Assembly: GCF_964340395.1 (NCBI RefSeq)
Contig: NC_135561.1
Coordinates: forward strand, 1,597,501 to 1,661,500
Direction of reading: 5' to 3'
DNA from: Glandiceps talaboti
Taxonomy: Eukaryota > Hemichordata > Enteropneusta > Spengelidae
Length of the DNA stretch: 64,000 nucleotides
How positions within the stretch are numbered: position 1 is the stretch's first letter; each line of letters starts with the position of its first letter. The notes beneath the pieces were generated by a model. It did not search any database and was not told the origin of the DNA. It worked only from the letters and a program-made list of their open reading frames with translations. A program made the translations under genes and the position numbers. Shown piece by piece: positions 28,193 to 41,706 of this stretch.

Positions 28193-31100
28193 TGTATGTA
28201 TGTATGTATGTATGTATGTATGTATGTATGTATGTATGTGTGTGTATGTATGTATGTATGTATGTATGTATGTATGTATGTATGTATGTATAATGTATGT
28301 GTGTATGTGTGTATGTATGTACTATGTATGTATGTATGTATGTATGTATGTATGTGTGTATGTATGTATGTATGTATGTATACATGCATGTATGCATTGT
28401 ATTCATGCATGCATGTAGGCATGGACGGGTGGGTAGATAGGTAGGAAGTGAGTGAGTGAGTGAGTGAGTGAGTGAGTGAGTGAGTGAGTGAGTGAGTGAG
28501 TGAGTGAGTGAGTGAGTGAGTGAGTGAGTGAGTGAGTGAGGAAGGTGGGTGGGTGGGTGGGTGGGTGGGCAGTAAAGCAGATAGGTGTATGTAGGTACTA
28601 GGAATGTGCTGTCATCTACGTCACTAAATGTGTTTTTATAAGATAATGAAGCTTCTTTGAAGGAAAGTAATAATACAAGTTGATAGCTTTGTCTGCCAAG
28701 GATGAAAGATTCAAAAAAACTCATGTCGGTCTAATTATTGAGAAGAGCTAATTTCTGTTGTCAGACAGCACTTGTTCATTATAAATATTTTTTTTACATT
28801 AATAGTTGTACCTTCCTGAAGTGAGATTGGATATTGTATTCACTAAACTCTACGCCGTGTTCTACCTACATGGTTTGCAAATTCGTTAATTTTTAATTTT
28901 AAAAAGACACATCACTTAACCTAAATACATTGTAAACCTTGGATTGTTAGATTCATCATTTCTGCGTTGTTATGAGCTCCTTTTATTACTTTGAACTTGA
29001 TGGCAATAAATAGGAAGTTCATAGACCTTGCCTTTCATCTTCCTCATAAAACACTAAATAAGGCTCTAGTTCTAATTGTATATTCATAGCTAATGCCGAC
29101 AAGGGCCAAGGCTGCTCACATTTTTATGGAAGAATTCGAAGTTACATGGTCCAAGCATGCCTGACCGGACAACTAAATATAGTTATAATGCGGAAGTAAT
29201 AACAATTGCAATTTGCATCACTACAATTGTCTGTGTCTTGCAGCCTTTCTTGGCTATTATTTAAATCGCTAAAGAAAATTTAGCGAATTAAATCATACCC
29301 TGGAATGAAATTTACTCTGGTGTCTCCATGGAGTTGTCACACACAAGATAGGCACATTGCACATTCTTCCTTGAGATGTTACATACTATCTGTAACTGCA
29401 TTTGTAATGGCGATGTCGAACAAAGAATATTATGTCTGGTATTGTAATATGGATAGTATACAGTGTAGTACGAAAATTGTCAAATTGTAAGATAATTGTG
29501 CCAGATATCTGATAATTGGCAGTATAGATCTGTAATAACGTTTACTTTAGTCTGTTTACTTATTTGTTATTGCTTATCAAATTACTGTATTTCTCAAAAT
29601 CGTACGAAATTTGAAATATTGTTGCTAGACCATTACAATACAGCGACAGACTTCTGCATTAATCATAATTACCTTTGGGTAGGACACTTTGGGTAGTTGT
29701 GAACGAATTCCAGAATCCAATGTGGTGAGAGTCAATATGGTGGTCACCCCAAGAGCAACTCTAGCGGGCGCTGCTTCATAGCTGATCCAAAACGAGACCC
29801 AAGATAACACAACGAGAATGATACTTGGTAGATATGCTTGTAGTATGTAATATCCGACTTCCCTCTTCAGATGGAATTTTGCTTGAATGCAGGTGAAATT
29901 ACCTAAATCGTAAGATATTGGACGAATATGAATTAACACTAGAGAAGAGAATATACTATCAAGGAGGGAAGCTTCAATGACAGTCTCCCACTTCTTTGCA
30001 TCCAACAAGCCCAACGGCTAAATGTAAATGAACTATCTCAATTGTAGGTCTTTGATGAAACGTTCAAATTCTACATAAATAGAAAATGGCGGCCAGAAAG
30101 AATGGAACTTGAGGCATCTAGAGAATACATGACAAAGAGTAACAAGACTGTATAGATACTGCAAGAAGTAAACGACTGTTCAAATGAGAAAAATTCTGAT
30201 ATGGTTGAATTGCATGACTTATAAATGAATTTCCCAAGAGAGAAATTTATCGTTACAATGGACCATAAAGTTAAATGATATAATACCGTTTATTCACTTT
30301 AATACTTCCCAAGACGATTTTCAATTGGTTCTATATCCCTTCTACTTTAGCTGCAGTGTTATAGCTCTATAAATTTATCGTAATATGACTGCTAGTCTTT
30401 GAAAGACTGGTTGGCATGACAACATTTGAAAAACAGAAACACGTTCTAATACTATAATATTTAGTACAAATTCATAAATAATGACTATAGATTATTAGCA
30501 TATAAATTGAATAGACATAAACAATGCTTGGTGAACAAAACAATACATAAACTAATGATTAGTTATCAATAATAAAGTAGTGTTCATTGAAACGATATTA
30601 CATTTCTTTCATAATTTATTTATTTTACGACAGACTATTTTATTTTGAACCCCTTTCCAGTAAATGAACTTTGTCAATAACATCACGATTTTTCTCATTC
30701 CCAGTACTAGATGAATCAAATAAACTGTTCAGAACATTCAATAGATTAAGAGTTTTTCTGAATTCTGAATCTGACTGACTGACAGATGTATCAAATTCGG
30801 CAAATGAATGTCTGCATATATATATTGAGAATTAATTGAACTATGTAAATATTCCTACCGTTTTTTTTTCAAATTATGTTACTATACGTATAGGACGTAG
30901 TTGGATCACACTTTTGATCCAATTTTTAAGTTCATCCAATATACTAGAATTCAATTGAGACAAAATCACTTAAGACAGCATTCGAAGAACGAAGTTGTCA
31001 AGGCTGATTAATAGTTTTGCATATTTCTTTAATCTATTCAATCAATAATTTCTTGTCATAACCTTTGACCCTGAATTCATAAATTATGTATTATATATGC

Positions 31101-34100
31101 AAATTACTAACCCGCAAAGTGAATTTTCAATTGACGAGACATATACTACATCTACTTTTTAAGTAATCGTTTCAAACGAAAATAACCAAATAAATTTATG
31201 AATAACATATATAATATATAATATATAATATATAATAACAAGTACTGTCTGAAATGAATTTGAGATGCGAGGTAAATTTGAAAATATGCAAACCTTTGAT
31301 TGATTTTGGCGGGAAAGTTCAATGTTTATTACCTGTTGAGTAATCTTTCGTGCAATTGTGAGTCGTCATGTCCATGATGTTGAACTGCGGTAGTTTGAGT
31401 TCAGCTTCTTTTTGGATAGGGTTTGTCACATTACTCCATTCAAATATCAAATCCTTTATCGTGTAGCCATCTTTTGAGAGAAGTAAACATAAAGACAATT
31501 TATAGAATACAGATTTTCAGCATTGTAACTGATGTCTCTATGATTCTATGAATGGTAAACCTTGTTACTGGTAATGGTATTTATATAATTAAATAAACGG
31601 CAATAGTTCCCTTTACACGGGATCTGTTACAACTGGAAGTTCAAAAATAAGCAAGTACTGTGCAATATAGACTGTCGACAGTCGCTCGCGCCTTTTTTCC
31701 TCCGTCTTATCTAAACTCCGAACCGGCGCAACACTACTATAATCGCACACTGATATCGAGGGCCGAAGGCCGTTCGGCCCTCGTTCACTCGGGCCTTCGG
31801 CCCTCGATATCAGTTTGCGATTAGACTAGTGTTGCGCCGGATCGGAGTTTAGATAAAACGTAGGAAAAAAAGGCGCGAGCGACTGTCGACAGTCTATGTG
31901 CAATATTCCATTGTATATGTACTTCATTGGAGTAATTAGACAATATTGTGTCTTACAGTCGAAGATTTTGCCAATAGTTAGCTGAGGTAAAACAGATTAA
32001 CATGCTGCCCATCATCTGCTTCACCTGCCTCCTCCATAACTTCATACTCTGAATAAATTTACATTTCTACATTTTTCGTGGGTATTACGCGCGCCCTCAA
32101 ACGATGGCCCAAAAACGCTACCCTGTCAATTACTCGTACAGTGCGCCGCCAAACGTTTAAGTGGTATTAGTAAGATAGCCTAATCTAAATTCTCAAACCC
32201 TCCTACTTGCTATCAATAGGATGATGCTCGTCAAACACACATCAATCTAAAACAAGTCACATCAAAGGTATACCGACACGGCATAAATGTATTGAATTTA
32301 CATACAATATCCGACAATCAACACAATTTACATCAAAGCTTTAGGCAATCATAATTGATTTTTAAAAACCCTATATCATGTACGTCCATATTTCTTAACG
32401 TCTGGCTGTTGTGTCGACTTAGAGCACGTACAATGATTTGATCTGGTCTATAATATCATATAATTTATTATACGTCAGGTCTACACGTCTATCCTTTTAT
32501 CAAATGCTGCAATATCAGTGCATTACCACAGTACGACATGCATTTTTACCTCCCGTAAGGGTACGGGAGGTATTAAAATAGGAATGTCTGTATGTCTGTG
32601 TGTGTGTGTGTCTGTCTGTCTGTCTGTCTGTGTCTGTGTCATCATTTTCTAAAATTCGGCTGGCTCAATTGTAATGAAATTTGGGATATATAATCTTTAG
32701 GGTAATAGCTAGACCTGATTAGGTTTTGAGCCAGATCGGTTAATGTTTAATTAGAGAAATTTGCATATTAATGAAATCAAATAATTAAGCAATATCTTAA
32801 GACTCCATACTTCAATTTCAATAAAAATTAGTACATTCATCAAACATAAGAACATACATTTGTTCATGTACTTTAAAGTGTAAAGACAATATGAATTAAT
32901 ATAATTACGCTATATTAATTTGAGTAAACTCGGAAGGCTGCCGTCAGCAGCCGGTCGCTGTCAATGGTTTTATGATATTGCGTCTAGTCTGCCCAAATAA
33001 GCAGGTCGAGCAGACCAAATCCGAAACGTTTGGTGAATATTCAAATACTATATATTTTTTTAGATCTTCCCTTTGGCTCTAGTGTCTACATTTAAATTGA
33101 GTTATACCTTTACGAAGTTCAATTCCGTGAGAGAATGCAATGAAGACAAATGCATATGCATGAAGTGTAATATGGCAAGATGGCGTCCATGATTCAAACA
33201 TGTCGACTGTATTATATGTAGGTAGCGTTTGCTGTGATTTTCGGGCTTCTTCTTCTGTGTTTGTGACATTGAATTCGGCGTGAACCAAATCCTACAATTC
33301 CTACAATGTAAACGCAAATAGAAGCGATTCACATCTGAATTGAGTTGGTTTTCAGCTAAATTACACCCTATTTGTCAAATTTGAATATAACACATCGTAT
33401 GAAAAACGTTTCACCACTTTCATGTGCCGTCTTGGATAGTTTAGAAACTACGAAATATTATCATTACTTATACACGTGATTGGTTACTATTATTAATAGA
33501 CGTGATTACAAAAGGTCCCCATCAATAGCACGGCCATTCCGGTGAAGCATCTTCCTTCACGGCCGAAGCGATAAATAAATACACCACATCACTGGACCCA
33601 TGTCACCATTTCATCTCACTCAAACTGAAACCTTTTTTTTCAGCTTCGTTACGGGATCGAACACATTACGTGATCTTACAGTTTACTACATGCTCTTCGA
33701 AGATTCATTTGAGATTAACCATGGTTCACGTATACATCGTTCAGGAATAAAAATTATCATGGTGTATACCAAGTTCATAGTCCTCAGCAACACAAATTTG
33801 TTTATACCATATTTTCGATTATCGATTAATTAAACAAACATCAAAAACTACTGTATAATGTTTTCATAGAACAGGCTTTAAACCGAGATTTGAGGCGCCA
33901 TGCTCGATTCGTTCACACGTATTTACAGTATAATATAGATAGAAATGAAGTGACGATAGGTCACATCGTAGGTGATCAACAGTAGAAGGAACATAAACTT
34001 TCAGTATTGTATTGTATTGATACATCTAAAAATAAGGATGGTTGCGGTCACCAAAGTGCGGTCGTCACCCCTGGCCTACCAGCAATTTTCACAGGTATTC

Positions 34101-37100
34101 ATGTAATATTACGTGAATTGACTAACAAAGTATACTATGTTTGATCTTCGAGTTCTTTGATTACTAGTATTTTCGCCAGACTGGTTATGCAAATTTTAAC
34201 ACTCTCCAGACAGAATGACAAATTACTTAAATATGTACAAAGCAGTACTGATTAAATCGAATTATTCTACAGTAACTATGTGTATATATTGTATTTATAT
34301 AAAACTTTAGGATGTATGTCTAGCAATAACTGTGACTTGTTAATTAGAACTCAAGTGACCCCAAAGTCGAGGTACGTCTTTTTTCACACGTGTAATCTTA
34401 CCTTTTTTAATAAAGTTTTCTGTGATTGCTAACTTTTTGATTCTATAAAAGCATACCTAGCTTCTAGAGTCTAACATGACAGGACCGTATACTGCGCATG
34501 TTTCGCCATGACACAGCCGTAACTTTCAATAGAATGAACATAGAAGTAATATGTTTGAATATAAAACTAGCATACTAAACTGGCATATAAAACTGGTATA
34601 CTGAACTCAAGTAATTGCCACTCGTGACTAGGCATAGTTAGAGAAAATCGAGACATTGTGAGAGAGGTATGCATCTTGCCTTAGGCTGACCGTCTAAATG
34701 AATCTCTGTTTGTATTCAGCAGTTGACATTTTCAGCGAGCAATACTACGAAATGATGGATCATTGGCAGTACCGGCTTCAGTTCTAGTCCCTTGTCCCTT
34801 ACCTCAGCCTTGTATATACTACAAACAGAATGCCATAGGGGCGATGACAAATTCGTAATGTAGTCATGTGAAGGCTTACTCATTGGACCTCAAACCACCT
34901 ACGTGAGTTACGATGATTGAAAATCACGACTTCAGAGCTCTAATTCCATACAAACAGACAGTGCACAAACGACTATAACATCAATGTACAATTAATCGAA
35001 ATTGTAGGCCGGGACACAGGATTTGCATGAGTGTAATTGAGTCATTCATTCATTCCCATTTAGATTGCCAAATTTGAATAGATAAAAGAAACTTGGCTGC
35101 ATTTAGCAGTGCTTTAACTAGACTAGTCTTGCTGCTAGACCCCTCGGGCTTTTCTGCTCACTGTCAAAGCGACCGAAGGTCGCTAGTGAGGGCGACAGCC
35201 CGCCTTCGATTGTATGTCACCTTCAGAAACAGAGTGGAAAGCCTGAGGTCTAGCAGCTAGACTATACTTTAACCTGTGTCACTTGAAACATAGAAATACC
35301 TGTGTTCCAAATACTTACAACTCTCCATGTTCAACTCACAAGTTTGACCATCCATCGGAAAACGTGCCAAAGACATGTAGCAGGCCAGCTTGAGACTGTA
35401 TCTATAGGAATGAAGCACATATGTGGAAAACGATAAGTTATTGTCCATGTTGAAAACTGCCTACTAGCCTAATTCTGGTCATTCTTGTTTGTATGGCGTA
35501 TGTATCATTCCTATGCCGTCAGCATTACTATCCGTGGACAGTATACATGCATTGATAATGTGACGCTATTGACTACAGTACAATTTGATGCATGTTTGAT
35601 GGGTTCTAGTATCAAAACACGAATGAAGTAATTACACAATTGGAATAATCATAAACTCCTTTAAAATGTTTCAAAATGTGTAGCTCTTCTGGTTATGATC
35701 GTGGTAACTCAAGGAGAAATTTGGGTATATAGATGAACAGTGGCATTGCCTGAAATAGGCTTGGGTATTGAATGGTGTCGCTGGATTTACATTAAGACAT
35801 TGAAATGAATAAAGAAAGTTGATTGGCCTTGCTAAGTAGAAATTGTAATTTGGAATCCATCTTGCCAATCTCAAGTTAAGGGTTCTTCAACATTGACGTC
35901 AAGCGTACATTCGTTAATGTACCATGCACTGTCCAATGTTACATTCTACACTTGATCGATCGCGGAGAGTTGATAGAAATTTATAACTCTCGGGTTTTTT
36001 TCCCCAAATAGAAATACACTATAATGGTTCCTTTATTCAACACTCGCCGAGACACCTTTCAGGTCATTACTCTAAATCAAAGTGTGGTTGTTATTCAACC
36101 TAAAGTAGGTAATATAGTAGTTTCTAGAAATAAAGTTACGTTATTACCAACTTAGTTGTATTACAATATCATTGCCTTACTCTGTACAGAACACCTTCAC
36201 TAACAGCACAAAGAATATACCAAAGAATACACCACAAATTAAACACATGTAACAAAAAACACTGCACTGAACAAAGACAACGGGGTGACGTCATATTTAA
36301 TGTAACGTCACCTACATATAATTAGTTTCTATAAGAATTTGTATGACTACAGTCAACGCACTCTACAACAAACTGAATGGTTCACTCGTGTAGAAATCGG
36401 TCTGGACTTAAATATTACAGAAGGCAAAATTAACCACTTAGGATATTCCATTTTCTTCTATCAGGTCCCTACTCTCAACGTTTGGCGCTTGAAATGTTTG
36501 CTGTTACAAGCATGGTCGACTATTGTGAATAACACAATGAAATGGCACTGCACAGGTGGCAAAATAACCTCTGTTAATGTATTTCTATACTTGTAGATTC
36601 AATTAACGTACATCATTAAACTTTGATTTCGAAGTGCGTCTGAAAACCCTCACATTGATCCATGACATACCGCGGCCATCTTGTTCAACAAATGATGAAG
36701 CACTGTTTGTAAAATCCAAGTGTTGCTTTAGCTTTGACTTAGATATATGCATAAATAGACGTCAATTCAATACTATTGAAATAATTGTGATATTCTCACA
36801 ACTATTTTTCTGGACCAATTACCTTGTACTGTAAAGCAGACTACCGTCTGGATGAATTCTGGCAATTTGGTTTTCAACTGTTACTGTGTGCAAGTGGCCA
36901 TTTTTTTCGTTAGGGAAGAACGCATCTGGAGTCCAAATTCTTCTAATGTCATGTATGAATATAGCCTCAGAATCGTTATGACTAAGACGACCATCCTTCC
37001 AACGTTGGCGCATAAATATTGACAGACTATAGTCCTGTAAACCAAGAAAATGAAATAAAAATGAACATTCCACTTCCGGGGAATAAAGTGCTATCTAATG

Positions 37101-40100
37101 ATGCAAGTGAGAGGGAAAACGAAATTTCTAAGCGAGATACATAACTTTTAGGATAAACGGTGATCTTTTAATGAAAATATACTCTTTCTATACAATTTAG
37201 CATGCTGAGACGCTAATAATTGTGAGATTATGTATTTGTCTTAAATACCTAAGGCCAAATAAAAAAATAAAAAAGTGTGTTCAATATTGTCAAGAAAAAT
37301 ACAGCTAAATAGATTTTAAAAAAGAAAAGAAAAAGAATTAAAAAGAAAACTAACTACGGTATTTTCTGAGGCCATGTTTCGGAAACCACACAATTATTTC
37401 TTATCGCCTAAGCAAAGTTTATTGGAAGGACCCCCCCCCCCCCCTCTTCAGCCAGAGTAACCAACACTAGATTCTTTGTGGTTACAAACTACGACAACAG
37501 TGATTGATTCGTGTTTATTAACGGAATGAGACCCATTTGTAAAACAGCACATCATCAACATATTCAAAATGGCGTCTTTGTAAGTTCCCTGTTGCATATC
37601 AACGTATAAATCATTTTGACAGGCTTCTTTTTCAAATGAAACCTTTGAAATTAGAGATTACAGGCGCCTAGTGTTCATAACAAGCCGGAAAATTGGTAAC
37701 AACATAGGGAGTATTAATTCATAATAGAGGTATCCTGCCCGGTTGCTGTTTACACATACAGTTGTGAGACCAGAATAATTGTACACAGCTGGCAACTGTT
37801 ATGACAGTTTTCACGGAGTTTTGCATGTTGATATAACATTCAACGTCACCCACATTTACGATAGAGTATCGTACAAAAGCTGTTTGTTCTTTATTCATGA
37901 ATATGACCATATGGTTTCTGTTATGGTAAATTGGTGAGAGGTTAATGAACACCACTGGAAATGACGTTCGTAATAGTTGTATCGTACAACTATTATTTAT
38001 TACAAATGGGAAGTATTGTTTTTAAAGCAAATATTAAATTCCAGTATGCACACATGTAATTTATCAAATATTACACACACTAATTTATGTAACGGTAATA
38101 TTTCCAATTTACTCGTATTCTTATGTATATTTTCAACAAATACAACGTTATTACTTTTTTGTTGTCACTGTTTAATTAATGTTGGCAATCAATGTAGTTG
38201 TATGAATTTCAGTTAATAATCAAATATATATTTATGGATCAACATAAATATGTGAACATACATGTATGTCCCTGCCACTGCATGATCATGTACCGACTGA
38301 CAGTACATCTCTCTATCATCAACGCGCCCAGGTTTCTTGTAGAGAGAATTTTCGAAACTAGGTGTTTATAGCCCTGGGAATCACCAAGGTCAATATGCCT
38401 AGAGATGATGCCAAGCAGGATAAACGAACTTTTCAAAAAAAGGTATATAATAAACGGTGATCAAGGTAATGCTATGTATTGCAGCTGCATGTGTTCTTCA
38501 GTGAAACAACACACCCAAGAAGAATTAACGGTGTGACATCATGGTATTACTATGACAGCAGAAGATTGAGCTCGGCGAAAATCAAAGATCTATCAGTTTG
38601 CAGATTTAAACCCATTAACAGAGAAAAACCTCAACCAAATTAATCGTTTTAAGTTAAAAGCGATATGGCGGCGTTCTTAATGACATCATGATATCCAACA
38701 AATACATATAATCCCTAAATCCAATCCTTATTCATTACCTGTCATTTAATCTGGTAAATTGATCTACTAAAAGCCAATACAAGACATCTCTTTAAAGTCG
38801 ATATATCATGAGCAATTGTTTAAGATGGAAATTAATGCGTTCCTGTTACATTCTTCAACTCCAATTCACAATATTATCCATTGAATTGTCAATGTGAATT
38901 CTGTAAATGTACGGAACTTACAGCATTTAACTATCTACGTTATCAGATGCTTTTAATCAAAAGCCTACTGATGTCAGAGCATGACGATTTTAAAGATACG
39001 GTTTTTAACATGGAATGATTAATGTATAATGTCATCATCCTAATCGTATTGTGATCTAAAATCACTTATTGTTCAGGGAAAATTGACCTTTTTCGGCAAC
39101 AGTATGGCTTATCTTCATGGAAACTTTGGTCTACCTTCGAATTACATATTCGTTTCTCTAAATGTGGACAATCTACATCATCGTTTTTGTTTATATGTGC
39201 ATTTTCATCCTGCTCAACGTTGTCATGATGTAAAACAATATAATATTTTTTAAAAAAAACATTCTATTCCACTTCAATATAAAATTGAACATTTCATGAC
39301 ATGGTCACTGATGTAACACACACAAAAATATTCATCTAACCTTTTAAATAGCGTCAGAATGACCTAATTGATGACAGTTTGGTCTGAGTGACCTGTTATG
39401 ATGTTACTTTCACACAGCATGTATAAATTTTGAAATATTTCCAAAATGACAGCAAAGAAAACCTCTCTCCCTGTCTTATGAAATCACATTTCCTGTATTA
39501 GTCCATACTATTCAAATAATGAAATAGTTCATACATAATGTAATTGTAAATATAAAGCAATAATGCAGTGCAAGTACTTTCTAGTTTCTATCAAATGTGA
39601 AACCTATTGTATTTGAAAAGTAACTGTAAATACATTGTGGCTTTATATGCCACTTGAAAGCATAACGCATTGACTAGCCTCTGTCAAAGGCCCGATGGTT
39701 GCATATAAAAGCTATTTTTGGCAGTGGAAAATCAATCAAATATATATGAACTAATGTCATGTCATTTCGCATATGCTGGTTGAATGTCAGAAGTCGCAAA
39801 TGTCGCCTTTTGACGTAAACATATACTTTTTAAAAGATCGATGTGGCTATTTCGTGTTCAGAACTGTTGATATTGCAACTTTCATTTTCATAAAGTTTGC
39901 CTGTGGTAAGAATTGAATTGAGGCAAAATGCAGATGACTCATTTTCAGGGAAAAGTGATTGTACAAAATTTCATTACATAATACACGCGAACCGCGTTCT
40001 TTAACGTACTAATGTGTTAAATTATATACGAGGTTTGTTAGCCAAGAACACAGTCTCTTAAAATCATCTCCTTGTGTTGAACGCTAGTATCTAAATACCA

Positions 40101-41501
40101 TTCCAGATCAAATGTTATAAAAATATTTTAAAATGAAACGACAGTAAACACCAACAACCGTGAAGTTACACACAATATCTCTAGTCTATGGAGCTACACA
40201 TGTTTCAGCAACTGACGTAGTCAAATAGATTTGTGAAATATAAGTAGTCACAAGTATAATGATCGTTACATAGAACGACTAACTACATCTGGTAATCATA
40301 GCACGTTTCACTGAAATGGCACTGCAAATCAGATTAGGACCTTTTTGATGTTCCATGATTAAACCCTAGACACGTGCATTGATAACGTGGCAGTCTTAAA
40401 TTTCACACCTAGTATTACAAGGAAGGACCACTGAGGGAAACACTTTCCCACGGTGCAAGACATTTCATTTATGTAGAAGGTGACGATACGTTCGGCTGTG
40501 CAATCCAATAATGCCTATGAATTCCCAGACGATTCGGGACGTTTAATGTTCTTTTCTCCTGAGAACACTTTCGTTAAATATCAAATTGGAAAATCATATA
40601 AAGATGTTTTATAGAGTCGTGTCTACAAACGTAAAGGATTTTCAACTAAATTGGCTGGCTTATGTCAAATACCATTGTATTGAGAGAGGCTGCATTTAAG
40701 AATTGTTAATTTCTTATTTTACTAAGGCATGGTACGTTTTCGGAATTGTCTGTATATTTCTATACCATTTTTATCGTTAGAAGTATACATTGTGACTGAA
40801 GAGCAACATTTTTCGAAACCAAAAACAACACCGCCTAGACTTGACATTTTGTTTCCAGTTTAGAGCTATAAACAGATACTGTATTATATATTTTAAGAAC
40901 ACATACAAATGCATATTGTGAACACAGTTTTTCGTGGCGCTATCTTTCCTTCAGATTTTCTTATAAATAGAACACTCATTATATGTATCTCAATAAATCC
41001 ACAATATATCTGTATAGCACTGTGAGATACGTGCACTTGCTGATTAATTGAATTTACTTTATTTTCATTAGAGAGATCATATGACAAGAACAGCTGACTT
41101 TCCATGTCATGTATAATGTATGTGGTGATAAAGGAATTCAAAAGTACAAGTAACCATACTTTAACGGGGAGAGAACTCTAGATAGAGTTGCATCACTATC
41201 ATGCTTACAAACGATATGTATGTATCGATAAGTATGTATGTATGTATGTATGTATGTATGTATGTGGAAACAGCAGGGATAAATCTTTGCCTGAAATAAT
41301 AAATGTAAAAGGTTTTAAATCTAATATATCTCTGTATGGAGTAAACATTGATGATTGATAGTAGTTGGTTATAGTCGACTTATCATTATGAATTGAATGC
41401 TGACGTAATGAGCAAATTGATGCGAAACGTCATGACTGACAAAACATCTTTTGTGGTAGACATTATGTAATTGAGTAAAAATATATATTTATCGTAAAAT
41501 G

Positions 41502-41569
<68 letters not shown>

Positions 41570-41667
41570 ATTGTATGTATGTATGTATGTATGTATGTAT
41601 GTATGTATGTATGTATGTATGTATGTATCCATTGTGTCTGAATGGAAGTGTGTGCATGTATGTTGTG

Positions 41668-41706
<39 letters not shown>

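Larger units (their letters stand above)
26380..29672 (-). other. Receptor intron between exons 7 and 8
   Basis: 3293 bp, GTAATT...ttattag, phase 0. It holds the (CAA)n, (ATGT)n and (GAGT)n tracts listed separately. Confidence 0.9.
31471..35318 (-). other. Receptor intron between exons 5 and 6
   Basis: 3848 bp, GTAAGT...caaaag, splitting the codon for Tyr159. It contains both 9-bp-TSD foldback elements, the cctcccg hairpin repeat and a possible relic exon-6 copy. Confidence 0.9.

Noticed and set aside
28134-28724. 196-codon minus-strand frame with THSLTHSL and YIHTYIHT runs
   Set aside because: Translation of (GAGT)n and (ATGT)n microsatellites.
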